A stretch of 22,173 nt of DNA, taken from positions 1 through 22,173 of IMG/VR virus record IMGVR_UViG_3300021963_000723; one strand, written 5' to 3'. Numbering within the stretch: the first letter of the stretch is position 1; each line of letters starts with the position of its first letter. This document shows, piece by piece, positions 15,028 through 22,173 of the stretch. The notes below the pieces were generated by a model. It had not been told where the DNA came from. It made no database searches and saw only the letters and a program-made list of their open reading frames with translations. This DNA is from a virus. A program made the translations under genes and the position numbers.

Positions 15028-16626
15028 TTAATTTGACCATTCATTACGCCAGTCTTTGTCAACTGACCATACACTCTTAGGATCTACGATTGGTTCTGGA
15101 TCCAGATCTAATCCGTCTTCTATGAAACCAAAAGGAACAACATCATCTTCAATCTCTTTCATGCGGTTCTCAAACATAACTTGCTTCAAGTTAATATCTG
15201 TTAGCGTAGCAAAAGATGTTTGAACAGCATAGTATCCAAACATGACAAGGTTCATCATTAGGTCGTCGTGGTTGCCTTCTGATGCCTCAAAGCTCTGACC
15301 ATGAGCAATAAACGTAGACATCTCGAGAATAGTCTGAGCGTCTTGTACATGCAGCTTCTTGTTTTCAACAATATCCTTGATTGCTGAACAGCCAATACGT
15401 TTGACCTTCTTATTCATCTCGACGCCAAGTCTAGACTTTACAGCAGACTCCATGTGGACGTTTTCATACTCAAGATCATTGTAGAGACCGTTTAACACTA
15501 GACCGCCCTGATCGTTAGCTTCAACAACTACGTATGCTTCATTGTATACGTTGGCATACTTGAAGATGATATCTGGAAACAGCAGTGGTGAGATACGATT
15601 GTTTCGATACACAGCCACCTGTTTAAACGGCCGTGTACTGATATCGATTATGTTGAATGTAGAATAGTCTTGGTCTCGACCCTTACTAACGTCTACTGTC
15701 ATTATATAGTTGTGGTTTTTCTCGGTCTCTTCATAGACAAGAAGAGTGCCACCTTCTAGTATACGCTTTGGGTTGTTAGCTCTTTGCTCAAGTAAGGCCC
15801 AAGCAGAGATAAGTGTATCACCAGTGCCGAAGAACGTATTACCAAATTCTTGGTCAAACTGTAGCTGAGAAGTGTTGCCAATTGTTTCTTCTTTCCACTT
15901 TTCATCACGACCAGGAACGTCCCACCAATCAACGCGGAATGGTTTAAACTGATTGGTTCCTTGAATAGCACCTTCCCAGATCTTGTGGAACATATTACCA
16001 ATGCCATTAGCAGTAGAGGTAATAATGACCTTTGTGTCCTTACCAGATGAAATAACGGGGTAGGTTGATGTATAGAATTCTGCTGCACGTTCAACGAATG
16101 CAAATTCGTCAAGATAAAGCAAGTTAACAGACATACCACGAATCGATGAGCCAGAAGTAGCTGCAGCAATGATGCGACTGTTGTTAGAGAATTCTATCGA
16201 GCCCTTGTTAAGAGCTTTACATCCGGGCTGTAAGAAGAACGGAAGGTTCTCAAGCATCAGTGTAACACGTGCAAGCATTTCGCGAGCAGTTGCACCTTTG
16301 TTAGCTAGAACAGCAATTGTTTTATCAGGATGGAAGATGGCAAACCAAAGAAGATAAGCAACTGATGAGATAGACTTACCTGACTGACGACACGCAAGAA
16401 CAATGTTGAAACGGTTCTCATTGAAGTGACCAAACATCTTTTCCTGATACGGATAAAGATCGAACGGCACTAAACCTCTATCAAGAGAGATAACTTTACA
16501 ATACTTCTTTGCAAAGTGCGCTGGATCTTGCATGCACCTGGCATACTCCAACACCTGTTCGTGAGTGAATTGTTGTACGATACCATCACGTTTAACGTTG
16601 ATGTTACCTAAGTATGTGTCATTCAT
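15028..16626 (-). CDS. 17: gp17 large terminase (packaging ATPase/nuclease)
   Basis: 532 residues (T4: 610). This motor pumps DNA into the prohead and cuts concatemers. ATPase domain: Walker A CRQSGKS (79-85), Walker B LLYLDEF (169-175) with catalytic Glu174, and coupling motif TSTANG (203-208). Nuclease domain: MTVDVSKGRDQDYS with Asp312 as the first metal ligand, VVVEANDQGG, and near the C-terminus HDDLMMNLVMFGYY. All key motifs are present. The N-terminus is shorter than in T4. The start overlaps the gp16 stop by eight bases. Confidence 0.97.
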   Translation of the reverse strand: MNDTYLGNINVKRDGIVQQFTHEQVLEYARCMQDPAHFAKKYCKVISLDRGLVPFDLYPYQEKMFGHFNENRFNIVLACRQSGKSISSVAYLLWFAIFHPDKTIAVLANKGATAREMLARVTLMLENLPFFLQPGCKALNKGSIEFSNNSRIIAAATSGSSIRGMSVNLLYLDEFAFVERAAEFYTSTYPVISSGKDTKVIITSTANGIGNMFHKIWEGAIQGTNQFKPFRVDWWDVPGRDEKWKEETIGNTSQLQFDQEFGNTFFGTGDTLISAWALLEQRANNPKRILEGGTLLVYEETEKNHNYIMTVDVSKGRDQDYSTFNIIDISTRPFKQVAVYRNNRISPLLFPDIIFKYANVYNEAYVVVEANDQGGLVLNGLYNDLEYENVHMESAVKSRLGVEMNKKVKRIGCSAIKDIVENKKLHVQDAQTILEMSTFIAHGQSFEASEGNHDDLMMNLVMFGYYAVQTSFATLTDINLKQVMFENRMKEIEDDVVPFGFIEDGLDLDPEPIVDPKSVWSVDKDWRNEWSN

Positions 16627-16993
16627 CTTTACGATAGTCGCTTATATCAATCACGTTTGGATCTTTTGGCTTCAGTTGATCCATTAACATTTTCTGTAAA
16701 TCAGTAGTAGAGCCTACAAACAAGTTGTTATTAGTAACAGGAGTTGATGGTAAACTCAACGGGCTCTTTGCTCTGATATCTTTCTTCTTCTTATGAAGAT
16801 CGAGAAGGTTGCTAGTAACATCAGCCATCGTCTTCATTGTAGTTGCAAGCACTTCAAACGCACGAGGGTGCTCGGTTGAACGAGCTACTTCCATCATATC
16901 ATCCATCGCCTCAGAACCTTTGGCTAAGATATCATGATATGTTCGGCGAGCATATTCAAAGTCGTTGTCAACATTGCCATCAGAATCATTCAT
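16619..16993 (-). CDS. 16: gp16 small terminase subunit
   Basis: 124 residues (T4: 164). Ring-forming subunit that recognises DNA for packaging and stimulates gp17. The central pair of helices, with P-R-A-F-E-V-L-A-T-T-M-K-T-M-A-D-V-T-S-N-L-L-D-L-H-K-K-K-K-D-I, matches the T4 coiled-coil block, and N-N-N-L-F-V-G-S-T-T-D-L-Q matches the conserved F-x-G-S-T-x-x-L tail. A GTG at 17002 would add three residues; I prefer the ATG at 16993, which falls right after the gp15 stop. Neither start has a strong ribosome-binding site, so it probably depends on coupling. Confidence 0.92.
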   Translation of the reverse strand: MNDSDGNVDNDFEYARRTYHDILAKGSEAMDDMMEVARSTEHPRAFEVLATTMKTMADVTSNLLDLHKKKKDIRAKSPLSLPSTPVTNNNLFVGSTTDLQKMLMDQLKPKDPNVIDISDYRKDE

Positions 16994-16994
16994 A

Positions 16995-17774
16995 TTATGC
17001 ACTATCTATCAAGGTTGTAATTGTTGTTGTGAACCCAAAGTCGCTGTCTGGGCTTGCACCGAAAGGATCCGGAACGACTCTAATGCGTTCTGCAATAACG
17101 TCAGAATCGTTCAAACCAATTCCTATAAACCCAACGTTAGCATCAACTTGACGAATAATTTCACCAGTATTGGTTGGTCCATAGAAGTTAATCTTCATTT
17201 CAAATTCAAGACTGTAGATGATCGTGCGGCGCTGTTCCATTGCGCCTTCGTAATCATCACTAAATGACACGCTCGAAATTGTAATAGGAACGTCTTCTGT
17301 TATAGAAGGATAATCGTCCACTGGTCTAATTGTTATAGTATATTGTGGGCTAAAATATGGTAAAATTTGCTCCACAACTTGTAATGCATCGTCCTGCGAC
17401 TTAGCATATATGTTAAGCTGGAATGATATAATGTATGGGGTTGGCGCAAAGAATTTTGTCTTCAACGTGTTAGTGCTAGGCAAAATCTTTTGGTTAACTT
17501 TAGCCAACTGTCTTGTTGGATCATAGTTAATAGATGTAACTTCAAAAGACATTCTAGGTAGCTTAACAGCAACCTTAGCATCAGTATCCAAATCAGGATT
17601 CTCTAACAAACGTTCCATATACTTGCGCTTTGGAGCATATGACAATGGAACCTTAATAGTGCTGTTGCCATCGCCGTTAGCCAATGTTCTCATAATGTAT
17701 ATGTTATTGAATAGGCGGCCAAATAAGGCAACGCTTTTTCTAATTCTCTGATGATAAAAATACGTTCCTAACAT
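16995..17774 (-). CDS. 15: gp15 tail completion/sheath terminator protein
   Basis: 259 residues (T4: 272). A hexamer that caps the finished tail and joins it to the neck. The N-terminus L-G-T-Y-F-Y-H-Q-R-I-R-K-S-V-A-L-F-G-R-L-F-N-N-I and the following I-K-V-P-L-S-Y-A-P-K-R-K-Y-M-E-R-L block align well with T4 gp15. Its ATG overlaps the gp14 stop (TAATG). Confidence 0.95.
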   Translation of the reverse strand: MLGTYFYHQRIRKSVALFGRLFNNIYIMRTLANGDGNSTIKVPLSYAPKRKYMERLLENPDLDTDAKVAVKLPRMSFEVTSINYDPTRQLAKVNQKILPSTNTLKTKFFAPTPYIISFQLNIYAKSQDDALQVVEQILPYFSPQYTITIRPVDDYPSITEDVPITISSVSFSDDYEGAMEQRRTIIYSLEFEMKINFYGPTNTGEIIRQVDANVGFIGIGLNDSDVIAERIRVVPDPFGASPDSDFGFTTTITTLIDSA

Positions 17775-18661
17775 TAGTTGCCCTCCACAGTGCCAAACGG
17801 ATTGCTTTCTGAGAAGTCAATAAAGTCTGTATTGTCACTAAACTCTTCATTCTGAGCACCAGGGGCATTCAGCTGTTCATCAATTACAGTAACCATGCGA
17901 CGAATGATATTGTCGCTGCTATCTGCTGAAGTAATAACACGAGAAGTGACAAACTCATGGAAATCGCTGTCATTTGAACCCATATGAGAAATTGATATAA
18001 CGTTATCAGAATCGTTATAATCAACAATGTCGCCGGATACAATAACACCAGAGGCCAACGTTTGAGAAGCAGTGTTGCCAATTATAAATCCTGTCGCTGA
18101 TGAATCTTGTAGGGTTAGTTTTACAACATACCCAGTCTTTTCAATTGAATCGATAACCTCAATACCAGTGTCGAGATCTTCGTCGTTGTATTCAAACTTC
18201 TCACAACGTAGCTTGTAGGTTGGGAGATTGCTTAGTTGATAGAATGGTTGTTCATGCTCAACATGCATAATCTCAAACATTGTGTTGCTAAGTGTGAGGT
18301 ATATTAAGTCACCTTCTCTAGGTCTGACGCTGGTGATCTCGTTGTCATATCTTTTAATAGTTTGCTGCCAACGGCGTCTAGCTACAACAAATGTAGCCTG
18401 ATCTCTTAGCTCAACACCAAACTTAGTAAAGATATCCCCTTCTCCGTCAAAGCCTTCTGGATTGTCGATATACATTTCAACAATATAAGCAGAGTTAAAT
18501 CTGGATGGAATATCGTCACCAAAGATCGGATCCTTGTTGACGATATCGCGAGGAATGTAGTATACATCCTGACCATACATCTTTAATGATTCTATAACGA
18601 TATCCTCGTATAGACTCTGCTCAGATTTAACTTTTTGTGAGAAATATAGATTAGTGGCCAT
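17774..18661 (-). CDS. 14: gp14 neck protein
   Basis: 295 residues (T4: 256). Neck component that links head and tail with gp13. The blocks E-S-L-K-M-Y-G-Q-D-V-Y-Y-I-P-R-D and D-P-I-F-G-D-D correspond to the T4 blocks E-S-I-Q-M-R-G-V-E-C-Y-Y-V-P-R-E and D-L-I-F-G-E-D. The C-terminal third is acidic and strand-rich and longer than in T4, ending with SNPFGTVEGN. The start overlaps the HAD gene stop (TAATG). Confidence 0.94.
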   Translation of the reverse strand: MATNLYFSQKVKSEQSLYEDIVIESLKMYGQDVYYIPRDIVNKDPIFGDDIPSRFNSAYIVEMYIDNPEGFDGEGDIFTKFGVELRDQATFVVARRRWQQTIKRYDNEITSVRPREGDLIYLTLSNTMFEIMHVEHEQPFYQLSNLPTYKLRCEKFEYNDEDLDTGIEVIDSIEKTGYVVKLTLQDSSATGFIIGNTASQTLASGVIVSGDIVDYNDSDNVISISHMGSNDSDFHEFVTSRVITSADSSDNIIRRMVTVIDEQLNAPGAQNEEFSDNTDFIDFSESNPFGTVEGN

Positions 18662-19269
18662 TAAACTTTCCTTATTGACCCATCAGGTTGAACATGATAA
18701 GCCTCAAAGCTAATGTCCGGGTAACGTTTTTGCAAAGACTTAAACATTGTAACGTTTGATAATGCATCATCAAAAAACCTTACACGTGCATAATTACCAC
18801 TTCGAAGATATTTGTGGAATAGGAATCTTTTGTTTTTTGCGCTGGAATTACCAGATCCAAAATTGCCTGCACGTTCAACATAGACCTTATCAATGTCAAT
18901 TCCGTGATCTTTAAACGTTTGTAAGAATTCTTTTTTGTTATCAAAATCAGCGCGGGCGGTCATAATAATAACCTTAGATCCTGCTCTATTAGCGTTTGAT
19001 ATAATTGCTCTAGCTTTACTAATCATGCTAGTAATTGGTTTAGAAGTTTTTCTAAAGTTAGCAGCATCTTTAAACTGACCAAAATCAAAGGATTCGCCAG
19101 GCTTTAATTTGTATGTGTTAAACTCTTGATTAGTAAGTTGTTTAACCTCCTTTCCATCTTTCATCACTTTTATCTTGGCAAATGTGTGGAATAGGGTGTC
19201 ATCAATGTCAAACACTGTTAACCCTCGTCCTTCCTTTGCTTCTGTGATAAACGAATAAAAAGATTTCAT
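18661..19269 (-). CDS. HAD-family phosphatase with capsid-targeting N-terminus
   Basis: 202 residues. HAD-type Asp-dependent phosphohydrolase with intact motifs: nucleophile motif FDIDDT (Asp21, Asp23), motif II MTAR (Thr104), a likely motif III Lys near 147, and motif IV FFDDA (Asp167, Asp168). The first residues, MKSFYSFITE followed by AK, match the T4 capsid-targeting peptide MKTYQEFIAE|A found on internal head proteins and cut by gp21. The enzyme may therefore be packed inside the head and injected with the DNA. The open frame begins at a TTG (19275), but ATG 19269 restores the targeting peptide exactly. T4 has no gene here between 13 and 14. Substrate unknown; nucleotide, sugar phosphate or nucleic acid ends are possible. 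Confidence 0.88.
   Translation of the reverse strand: MKSFYSFITEAKEGRGLTVFDIDDTLFHTFAKIKVMKDGKEVKQLTNQEFNTYKLKPGESFDFGQFKDAANFRKTSKPITSMISKARAIISNANRAGSKVIIMTARADFDNKKEFLQTFKDHGIDIDKVYVERAGNFGSGNSSAKNKRFLFHKYLRSGNYARVRFFDDALSNVTMFKSLQKRYPDISFEAYHVQPDGSIRKV
19240..19269 (-). other. predicted capsid-targeting peptide with gp21 cleavage site
   Basis: Codes residues 1-10 of the HAD protein, MKSFYSFITE, with cleavage expected after Glu10 before Ala-Lys. The gp21 encoded in this window carries the same ITE|AK junction at its own residues 15-19. Confidence 0.65.
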
Positions 19270-19275
19270 TGCCAA

Positions 19276-20031
19276 TTACCCTACAAAGAAATCAATTGGC
19301 ATTTCGTGAGTCAGTCTCATGCTATCCATGATCTGTTCTAACTCAGCAGTTGCATCTTCATAAAACTGACGACCGTTAAGAGTGACTCCACCAGGAAGCT
19401 GCATCCCTTCAAACTTCATAAGGTTCATGCCCCACTGCTGCTTAATTAGAGCAGTGGTGTAATCTTTCATGAACGTATCGCTCCACACAGCAGTGTATGT
19501 GGTTGGATTAATCTTCATTAGAACTTCTGCTACAATGAAGTCATTTACCTTTACATCACCATCGACGAAATCGCCATGAACATACAATCTGTTCTGGCGT
19601 CTTGAGAATGTTGTTTGGGGAGTGCCATTGAGCTGCATATCAAGCAGAGAGATATACTGATTGATCTGGTCATAGTATGCAAGATCGCCAATGTAGCTAT
19701 GCATATCTGTGATGTCGTTTAGCGCAAGCTGGTATTTGATATCAAAGAAGTTGCGTGATGCACCTACACCAGTCGAAATTGGAAACAGCTTAGTGACATA
19801 GATAATGTCCGTACTTAGAGTAATATAACCATTGGTCAAGTCTTGTGATGTCACTTGATGCTTTAAGTAGGTGCGAAGAGTGCCCTCTGAATGATAGTCG
19901 TGGTACTTTGACAAAGCATCATCAACTTTATCCTCAATCTGATCTGGATCAACGTTGACCTCAATCACAGGAGAGCCTAGACGGCGTAAGCAATAGTCAA
20001 TGAGAGATTGTCTAGATGTTGGTATTGCCAT
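19276..20031 (-). CDS. 13: gp13 neck protein
   Basis: 251 residues (T4: 309). Binds the portal after packaging and, with gp14, forms the collar to which the tail attaches. The N-terminal block L-I-D-Y-C-L-R-R-L-G-S-P-V-I-E-V-N-V-D-P-D-Q-I matches the T4 gp13 block L-R-R-L-G-A-P-I-I-N-V-E-L-T-P-D-Q-I. It lies behind a late promoter and heads the gp13 to gp17 operon. Confidence 0.95.
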   Translation of the reverse strand: MAIPTSRQSLIDYCLRRLGSPVIEVNVDPDQIEDKVDDALSKYHDYHSEGTLRTYLKHQVTSQDLTNGYITLSTDIIYVTKLFPISTGVGASRNFFDIKYQLALNDITDMHSYIGDLAYYDQINQYISLLDMQLNGTPQTTFSRRQNRLYVHGDFVDGDVKVNDFIVAEVLMKINPTTYTAVWSDTFMKDYTTALIKQQWGMNLMKFEGMQLPGGVTLNGRQFYEDATAELEQIMDSMRLTHEMPIDFFVG

Positions 20032-20058
20032 AATGTTACCCTTATACAGTGTTAACAG

Positions 20059-20066
20059 TATTTATA
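20059..20066 (-). promoter_or_regulatory. T4-type late promoter for gp13 to gp17
   Basis: Perfect TATAAATA on the minus strand, five bases past the stop of the GT-FkbM gene and 28 bases before the gp13 ATG. Confidence 0.85.
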
Positions 20067-20070
20067 AGGT

Positions 20071-21327
20071 TCACACTTTGGTAAAATGATAATCCCCATC
20101 TACTTCATTTTTGCAGAAGTTGACAACTAACTTAAAGCCTTTTGTGCTTAAATAGTCTACAATTTCCTGGATTTGTGGCGCACCTTTGTTATATTCTACA
20201 TGTTGTGCTTCTAGAATAATATCTGAGGCGTGCTCAATACATGTATTGGCACCTCTTAAAACATCTAGCTCTGCGCCCTGGATATCCATTTTGATTAGAT
20301 CTGGAAGCTGCCATTTGTTATAAGAAACAACAGTATCAAGTGTCCATGCAACCTTCTTTACAGCATGTTGTTCCGTAAAGTGACCTGTTGTTTCAATGTA
20401 GTAAGAATTACCACCAGGATTTTCTTTGTCTTCATAGAAAGTCAGCTCGTGATTGTCTTTGTCGCTAAGCACTCCAATGTACCAGCTATCACCACTACGC
20501 TCAAAGAATTGTTTTGAAGAATCCGCTGCGTCAAACAGATAATACTGAGCTGATGGCCACACTTCTTTAGCCTTGCGAGTCCAATGAAGAACACATGCAC
20601 CAATATCATAAACAACTTTAGGTTTTATGTTCATCGACTTTAAATAATTAGCATGGGTCGTTGGTAATAGATCCTGCTCAGCTATTCTTTCAATGTGGCT
20701 TTTTTGGCTTGCAACAACAAACTTAGTTTGACCAATATGCTCACAAATGATGCTGGTATCAGCCCACACAGTAAACCCAGCATTGACAGCTTGATCGCAG
20801 AAGTAAACGTCTTCCGATACTGTATCGCTGTGAGATAACGCCGACTTATAAACAAAATGTGGATATTCAAGTGTGTTGAAGACTTGAGATTTAATTAAAC
20901 AGCAACCCATTCCACAAGCAGATATTTGAACAATACCTTTGCCTTCGATTTTACTATAGTCGATATTCTTATGACCAATATTAATAGTGTCAAGACCTCT
21001 TTTAACGGTGGTTACTGGTTCATAAACCTCAAGAGTGTGTTGACCAGGCTTGCGTTGAATATACAAGCCAGATATAATATCTTTGTCGGCTTGAATCATT
21101 TTAGCTAACGCATCATTTGGTAAAACAATATCACTGTCTACTGAAAACAAATAATCATAATGTCTTGCCCAATCCGCAATTAGATTGCGGATCTGGTCAA
21201 TCTGATAGCCGTAAAAGAACTGGAAGTGAGTTTTATAGCCTACAGGAACATGTAAATCATATATCGACTTGAATGTTTCTGGTTCAATATATTTGTTGGT
21301 TGGAATAGCAATTAGAATGGTTTTCAT
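20071..21327 (-). CDS. glycosyltransferase/FkbM-type methyltransferase fusion
   Basis: 418 residues in two catalytic parts. Residues 1 to about 220 form a GT-A-fold glycosyltransferase: strand ILIAIPT, the metal-binding DSD at 64-66 (FSVDSDIVLP), a glycine/cysteine-rich acceptor region GMGCCLI, SEDVYF (171-176) with the likely base, and CEHIG with the late His at 197. Residues about 235-405 form an FkbM-type SAM methyltransferase: SAM loop VVYDIGACVLHWT, FDAADSS (265-271) and the family signature DLIKMDIQGAELDVLRG (343-359). It would add a sugar and methylate a sugar hydroxyl, on a virion protein or host surface glycan; the acceptor is not visible. The start overlaps the upstream glycosyltransferase by four bases (ATGA). 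Confidence 0.88.
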   Translation of the reverse strand: MKTILIAIPTNKYIEPETFKSIYDLHVPVGYKTHFQFFYGYQIDQIRNLIADWARHYDYLFSVDSDIVLPNDALAKMIQADKDIISGLYIQRKPGQHTLEVYEPVTTVKRGLDTINIGHKNIDYSKIEGKGIVQISACGMGCCLIKSQVFNTLEYPHFVYKSALSHSDTVSEDVYFCDQAVNAGFTVWADTSIICEHIGQTKFVVASQKSHIERIAEQDLLPTTHANYLKSMNIKPKVVYDIGACVLHWTRKAKEVWPSAQYYLFDAADSSKQFFERSGDSWYIGVLSDKDNHELTFYEDKENPGGNSYYIETTGHFTEQHAVKKVAWTLDTVVSYNKWQLPDLIKMDIQGAELDVLRGANTCIEHASDIILEAQHVEYNKGAPQIQEIVDYLSTKGFKLVVNFCKNEVDGDYHFTKV

Positions 21328-22173
21328 TTGTAAGATAATCCTGCATTACGATTTTGTTCTTCACCACGGATCTTATAGTCGTTTAAAGGATTTATATCAT
21401 TATACATTACCACAATTTCTTTCACCGCAACTGGATTCTTTGCCTCTTCAAGAGTTGCATAGAATAATGGGTTATCAGCCCCAGCGCGCATCCACTCACC
21501 ATTTTCATCTGTAAAGATGTCTTCATCTATATGCCTAATTAAACCTTTACGAAAAGTTCTTAGGTGAGTGTAAGGAACACCCCAATTAAACTTATGCTTG
21601 CGATAAGACTTATCTTTGATTACTTGCTTGGGGTATGATTGAGCGATTAGAGGAATGTTATCAGCAAGACTCCACATTGAACCATATGTAAAATCATGGC
21701 CTTGGTGGTATAGCTCATTGTATAGATGAAAGATTGTATTGTTGTTGACTAACCAATCGTCCCCATCTAACAACATAATAATTGCCTGATCGTTCCACTC
21801 CCAAATGTTTCTAAGCTGATTCCAGATTGCGCCCATATTATCCTTGTTGGAGATTAGCTTACAACGGCATCGGGATGCATAAGACAAACTATCGTAAGTA
21901 TCCCGAGCAACTTGATATGAATCGTCTGTTGATGCATCATCAATCAGAATGTGGTAGTAGTTATTATAATCCTGTTGCGCCACTGATAAAATGTTGTTAG
22001 CAATATACTTTTCAGCATTCCAGAATGGTGATACAACAATAATCTGTTGTTGTACACCGGAGCTGGTATAGGTCTTACGATCCACTTCATTGTTGAATCG
22101 ACGGCCAAACACTCTAGCCACTTTGTTATTGATTTGAGTGACTTTGCGATAGTCTTCAGCTGATAAAAACTTA
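21324..22173 (-). CDS. GT2-family glycosyltransferase, 5' end outside window
   Basis: At least 282 residues; the frame stays open to the right edge. A GTG at 22121 is possible, but no ATG occurs before the edge, and the 17 extra codons (from KFLSAEDYRKV) look coding, so I treat it as truncated. GT2 features: strand IIVVSPFWNAEKYI, nucleotide-binding IDDASTDDSY, metal-binding LLDGDDWL (Asp-Gly-Asp-Asp) and, further on, D-E-N-G-E-W-M. It probably transfers an activated sugar. With the overlapping GT-FkbM gene it suggests a short glycan-building pathway on something made late in infection. Confidence 0.85.
   Translation of the reverse strand, partial: KFLSAEDYRKVTQINNKVARVFGRRFNNEVDRKTYTSSGVQQQIIVVSPFWNAEKYIANNILSVAQQDYNNYYHILIDDASTDDSYQVARDTYDSLSYASRCRCKLISNKDNMGAIWNQLRNIWEWNDQAIIMLLDGDDWLVNNNTIFHLYNELYHQGHDFTYGSMWSLADNIPLIAQSYPKQVIKDKSYRKHKFNWGVPYTHLRTFRKGLIRHIDEDIFTDENGEWMRAGADNPLFYATLEEAKNPVAVKEIVVMYNDINPLNDYKIRGEEQNRNAGLSYK

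Overview
This window is a piece of a T4-like contractile-tailed phage (myovirus) genome. It carries the T4 late morphogenesis block in T4 order on the minus strand: gp13, gp14, gp15, gp16, gp17, gp18, gp19, gp20, gp67, gp68, gp21, gp22 and gp23. After a small plus-strand insert come a second gp19-like gene, uvsY and uvsW. The compact gp17 and gp23, the collagen-like and lectin-like virion proteins and the multi-domain glycosyltransferase fit the aquatic, cyanophage/exo-T4-like branch better than the enteric T4 phages. The host cannot be named from this window. No tRNA, integrase, CRISPR or photosynthesis gene is visible, and no vertex protein gp24 follows gp23.

Layout in transcription order (right to left). 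22173-20071: a 5'-truncated GT2 glycosyltransferase overlapping a glycosyltransferase/FkbM-methyltransferase fusion. 20066-15028: a late promoter, gp13, a HAD phosphatase whose first residues look like a T4 capsid-targeting peptide, then gp14, gp15, gp16 and gp17. 15021-6704: a late promoter, sheath gp18, tube gp19, a stable UACG-loop hairpin, portal gp20, then a five-gene cassette of probable surface proteins (collagen-like, beta-rich, 70 aa, 342 aa, LamG). 6698-3163: two late promoters serving gp67 and the gp68-gp21-gp22-gp23 head-core operon. 3155-3091: two terminators, one per direction. 3095-2538: an early-type promoter and three small plus-strand genes lying against the late region. 2533-1: a late promoter, gp19 paralogue, uvsY, uvsW and the start of a small gene.

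Five perfect copies of the T4 late promoter box TATAAATA, each just upstream of an operon, show that sigma-gp55/clamp-type late transcription is used here. Most neighbouring genes overlap by 1-8 bases (TAATG or ATGA junctions), so translation is probably coupled. The most interesting items are the capsid-targeted HAD enzyme, the GT-FkbM fusion, the variable surface-protein cassette with internal 57-base repeats, and the plus-strand early cassette with its back-to-back promoter pair.
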